A stretch of 55,854 bases of DNA. Source: Tychonema sp. LEGE 07203 (GTDB taxonomy: Bacteria; Cyanobacteriota; Cyanobacteriia; Cyanobacteriales; Microcoleaceae). Both the position numbers and the translations under genes were made by a program. The DNA lies in assembly GCF_015207285.1 (NCBI RefSeq), contig NZ_JADEXD010000017.1, positions 1-55,854 on the forward strand, given 5' to 3'. Below are positions 53,221-55,854 of this stretch, piece by piece. The first letter of the stretch is position 1; every line of letters begins with the position of its first letter. The notes below the pieces were generated by a model. The model was not told the origin of the DNA, made no database searches, and worked only from the letters and a program-made list of their open reading frames with translations.

Positions 53221-54434
53221 ATTTTAAAATCTTGCTCCTGTGAATCAGGACGAATCCTTAACAGCTATAGGTTGAGCCTGCAACGATCGGGACGCGCAAA
53301 CATTAGAATAGTTTAGCTGTTATTTGGGAAAAACTGTTAGTCGTAACAATTTTATCATTTCTGACCTGGTAATTATAGTAAATAAATATTACATATTCAA
53401 CATAAAAAATACTTGTATTGTAATTTGATAATCGCTAACCATCGGGCAAACATGGCCGATTAAAATTGTTGGGCGGTCAAATAGAACTCTAAAAATTTTG
53501 AGGACTCAATGCGGTTATTTTATCCCAAATTTTGTGATTTTCTGGATGTCCAAGCATCTCTGAATTGAACTAAGGAGGCTCTTCGGAACCCCAGAAGCAT
53601 TACCAGGCAGAGCGAAAGTAACGAGCAATCGCTTAAATTATTAAATTTTCATTCCTAATAAAGTTTTTAACTTGTAGCCAAATTCCCTCAACGGGATTTT
53701 CGGACGGGGTAGAAATCGGAAGACGCTCGTAAATGATTTACCAATCTTTTCGCTAAACATCATCACCCCGGAAATGACGTTCGCGATCGCGCATACACCG
53801 CCATAATTCCAGCTTATATTTCCGGTTTAAACTATTTTAAAAATCTACAATTCCTGGTTGTTTTTTGATAGCTCCTGGGTCATTTTTCTAACATTCTTCC
53901 TACTGTTCGTGAACTCTGTCAATTCTTTTAAATCCGTCGATTTGCTATGTAATTGAGCGCTATTTTCCATAATTTCCACCGTTTTGTACATCATTATTCG
54001 ATCCGAGCGGACTCTTCTTGTCAAACTGACTTAGGCTCGCTAGATTTAGTTGAAATTTTAAAATCTACCAGTAAATGCTCGAAATATAACACCAATCTTA
54101 GAAGGAAGATTATCCGGCTTTAAGAAGTTCATGAAATGTTAAGGTTGTGATTTAATCTGCTCGATTGGCGTGAAAATTAAGAATTTTAAGAAAGTTTTGT
54201 GAGTTATTTAGTAATGCACGAGTTCAGAATTTTGTCAAATAAATTTAGATGCGTTTACCCTGATTTCGATCGCCCTCAGCGCAAACTAGATGAAAACTAG
54301 ATCCAGTCCGGCCCGAATCGCGGGGAATCCAGAAGTATAGAATAGAGGTTGCCGAACCGGCACACCGCCCGATCGCTCCCCGCCAGCAATTTGTTACCCT
54401 AAAAATAGAATCTGCCCTCCTTCAACTCCCAGTC
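53221..54434. other. Long gene-poor spacer upstream of dxs and the SPFH-FHA gene
   Basis: About 1.2 kb between divergent genes. Apart from the transposase relic described next, I see only AT-rich sequence (53340-53460 and 53930-54260). No RNA gene or riboswitch motif was recognised. The promoters of dxs and the SPFH-FHA gene must lie at the two ends. Confidence 0.5.
53633..53830 (-). pseudogene. DDE transposase relic (IS630-like C-terminus)
   Basis: On the minus strand one frame reads LNRKYKLELWRCMRDRERHF, then RGDDV, two stops (53753-53755 and 53738-53740), then IIYERLPISTPSENPVEGIW, LQVKNFIRNENLII and a stop. The ENPVE-W segment with IWLQVKNFIR resembles the region of the last catalytic Glu of IS630-type DDE transposases. 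Multiple stops and no upstream catalytic Asp show an old fossil. Family assignment is by eye. Confidence 0.5.
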
Positions 54435-55550
54435 ATGAACAACGCCTCTCCCCTAATTCAAACCATCACACCCGAACGCTGGGCCGGCTTTAGCATGGAC
54501 TTTATCGGGGCGGGTTACACGGGTTTGTTGGTCAAAAACGGCCGCGCCGTGCGTACCCTGAAATCCGGGCGGCATTTCAGCTTCGCCCTTCCCCTGCTGG
54601 AACAGTGTCAAATTGTCATCGTAGACACCAAACTCCGCAATTTGGATGTACAGTCGCACGGAGATTTTTTATCTAAGGATCGATTTTTAATTGATGCCAC
54701 TCTGACTGTTATTTATCAAGTTATAGATCCGAAACGAGTAGCTTTGGAATTGTCCGATCCTATCGCTGTTTTAGCAAGTGCAGTTAAGGATTGTATGGGA
54801 GTGGCGATCGGGCAATTTTCCTTACAACAGCTTATCAGTCAAGGACGGCTGTTGCTGCGCCAAAACTTGCTCGATCGCGTCCAAGATTTTTATACCCTAG
54901 GTTTTAACTTAGAAGACGTGCGAATTGGCGATGTCAGCTTTCCCGAAACCAACGGAGTTATTCGCCAAGTTGAGGGAATGAGTGCCCGACAAGAAGCAGA
55001 AAATTCGGCCGCCCTGCAAATGAGAATTGCCGAAGCCAGCCGGCCGATCGCTCCTCAAGCTCCCGTACAGCAGTTAAACTTAATTTCAGGTAATTCTCCT
55101 GCGAGTCTTCCAACTTCTGACACAGCAGCAGGATTCGATCGCGATTTGCAACAACTGACAGAACAACTCGCTCAAAACAGTCTCCCTCCTGCGAGAAATT
55201 CACCTTCACTTGCACCGACGGTACTCGCCAGCAGCGATCGCAAAAACACCGCATATTTAATCTACAAATTTTCTGGACAGGCGATCGGTTTAACCGCCAA
55301 TCCTTTTACAATTGGACGGGAACCTACTAACACTTTAGTATTGCAAGATCCGCAAAGTTCGCGCTACCACGCCCAGATTCGCCGCGCCACTGACGAAGTT
55401 GGCAAACAGCGATATCAGCTTGTCGATAGCGGGAGTTCCAACGGCACTTTTGTCGGAGGGCAGAGGCTGGCTGCTAACGAGCCTTTTTGGCTGGCAAACG
55501 GTTGCGAAATTGCGATCGGCGACCAAAAATGGGTGTTTCAAGATTCGTGA
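54435..55550 (+). CDS. SPFH/band 7 domain fused to an FHA domain
   Basis: A 371-residue protein. Residues about 20-190 resemble an SPFH/band 7 domain (YTGLLVKNGRAVRTLKSGRH, LRNLDVQSHGDFLSKDRFLI, DATLTVIYQVIDPKRVALEL, EDVRIGDVSFPE), but the usual N-terminal membrane helix is absent. A Gln/Pro/Ser linker follows. Residues about 270-371 form an FHA phosphothreonine-binding domain: PFTIGREPTN, SRYHAQIRR and GSSNGTFVGG with the key Arg, Ser, His and Asn. It may be a scaffold that reads Ser/Thr-kinase signals at a membrane complex. No kinase is adjacent, and the partner is unknown. Confidence 0.85.
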   Translation: MNNASPLIQTITPERWAGFSMDFIGAGYTGLLVKNGRAVRTLKSGRHFSFALPLLEQCQIVIVDTKLRNLDVQSHGDFLSKDRFLIDATLTVIYQVIDPKRVALELSDPIAVLASAVKDCMGVAIGQFSLQQLISQGRLLLRQNLLDRVQDFYTLGFNLEDVRIGDVSFPETNGVIRQVEGMSARQEAENSAALQMRIAEASRPIAPQAPVQQLNLISGNSPASLPTSDTAAGFDRDLQQLTEQLAQNSLPPARNSPSLAPTVLASSDRKNTAYLIYKFSGQAIGLTANPFTIGREPTNTLVLQDPQSSRYHAQIRRATDEVGKQRYQLVDSGSSNGTFVGGQRLAANEPFWLANGCEIAIGDQKWVFQDS

Positions 55551-55573
55551 TTGAAAGATATGAAGATTTGTTT

Positions 55574-55854
55574 AAACAGCAGACAAACACAGATAAATCC
55601 CATCAGCGTTCATCTGTGTTTATCTGCTGACATCTGCGGTGAAAAAATCCCAATCTAAGTAACTCACTTGAATCACGACATACAACTAAGACATAAAGAT
55701 TTGCTTAAACAGCAGACAAACACAGACAAATCCCATCAGCGTTCATCTGTGTTTATCTGCTGACATCTGCGGTGAAAAAATCCCAATCTAAGTAACTCAC
55801 TTGAATCACGACATACAACTAAGACATAAAGATTTGCTTAAACAGCAGACAAAC
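55574..55854. repeat. 133-bp tandem repeat running off the window
   Basis: AAACAGCAGACAAACACAGA begins at 55574 and recurs at 55707 and (cut by the window end) at 55840, a period of exactly 133 bp with few differences. Each unit contains an 18-bp inverted repeat with one mismatch (CAGCAGACAAACACAGAT / ATCTGTGTTTATCTGCTG) followed by ACATCTGCGG. The unit is the amplified form of the TCTGCGG repeat seen singly at 6.7 and 15.8 kb. Confidence 0.93.

Overview
The window is chromosomal DNA of a filamentous, phycoerythrin-containing cyanobacterium, most like the Oscillatoriales (Microcoleus/Oscillatoria/Phormidium type). This is inferred from abundant GCGATCGC/CGATCG (HIP1-like) sites, heptameric short tandem repeats between genes, a complete phycoerythrin linker/lyase operon, a CYP110-type P450, COP23-type proteins and a tig / asd-dapA-rnj gene order that I recall from other cyanobacteria. 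The species cannot be fixed from sequence alone.

Layout. 0.3-9.3 kb is a core block: trigger factor, divergent asd-dapA-rnj (lysine/threonine branch plus RNase J), and a minus-strand set moaD - thrC - moaD/thiS-like. 9.8-18.3 kb holds a small unknown protein, a CYP110 P450, a GerMN-like lipoprotein, a COP23 protein, a secreted trypsin-like protease fused to COP23, and a transketolase-family enzyme. 18.4-24.0 kb is an accessory island: Uma2, a decayed xisH next to an intact xisI, an antitoxin whose RelE-type toxin has an amber codon, two Gly/Ala-rich membrane proteins divergent from a frameshifted STAND (NB-ARC) NTPase, and an intact DUF433/DUF5615 toxin-antitoxin pair. 24.3-32.4 kb returns to housekeeping: class II aldolase, tRNA-Lys, aldose epimerase, a CapA-like protein, DUF6679 and a metallo-beta-lactamase nuclease, with IS200/IS605 debris between. 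33.1-39.0 kb is cpeC-cpeD-cpeE-cpeS-cpeT-cpeR plus a second CpcS/CpeS lyase. 39.3 kb is a pentapeptide-repeat protein.

40.5-49.3 kb is the most novel block: two GT2 glycosyltransferases, a 50-residue leader ORF, a Wzm-type permease, a Wzt-type ATPase fused to a sulfotransferase domain, and a sulfotransferase-NodB fusion. This looks like an ABC-exported, possibly sulfated, cell-surface glycan pathway. A roughly 50-residue module recurs four times in three of its proteins and I know no name for it. Two of the enzymatic domains (the fused sulfotransferase and the NodB domain) lack canonical catalytic or ligand residues.

49.3-55.9 kb has an FAD oxidoreductase, a broken two-gene operon (a small protein with a frame break at a dnaX-like A-run, then a retropepsin with an amber codon), dxs, a transposase relic, an SPFH-FHA fusion and a 133-bp tandem repeat running off the window. 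Gene decay by single-base lesions is frequent: xisH, relE, STAND, the small protein and the retropepsin. Dispersed palindromes, MITE-like elements and heptamer arrays fill most intergenic spaces.
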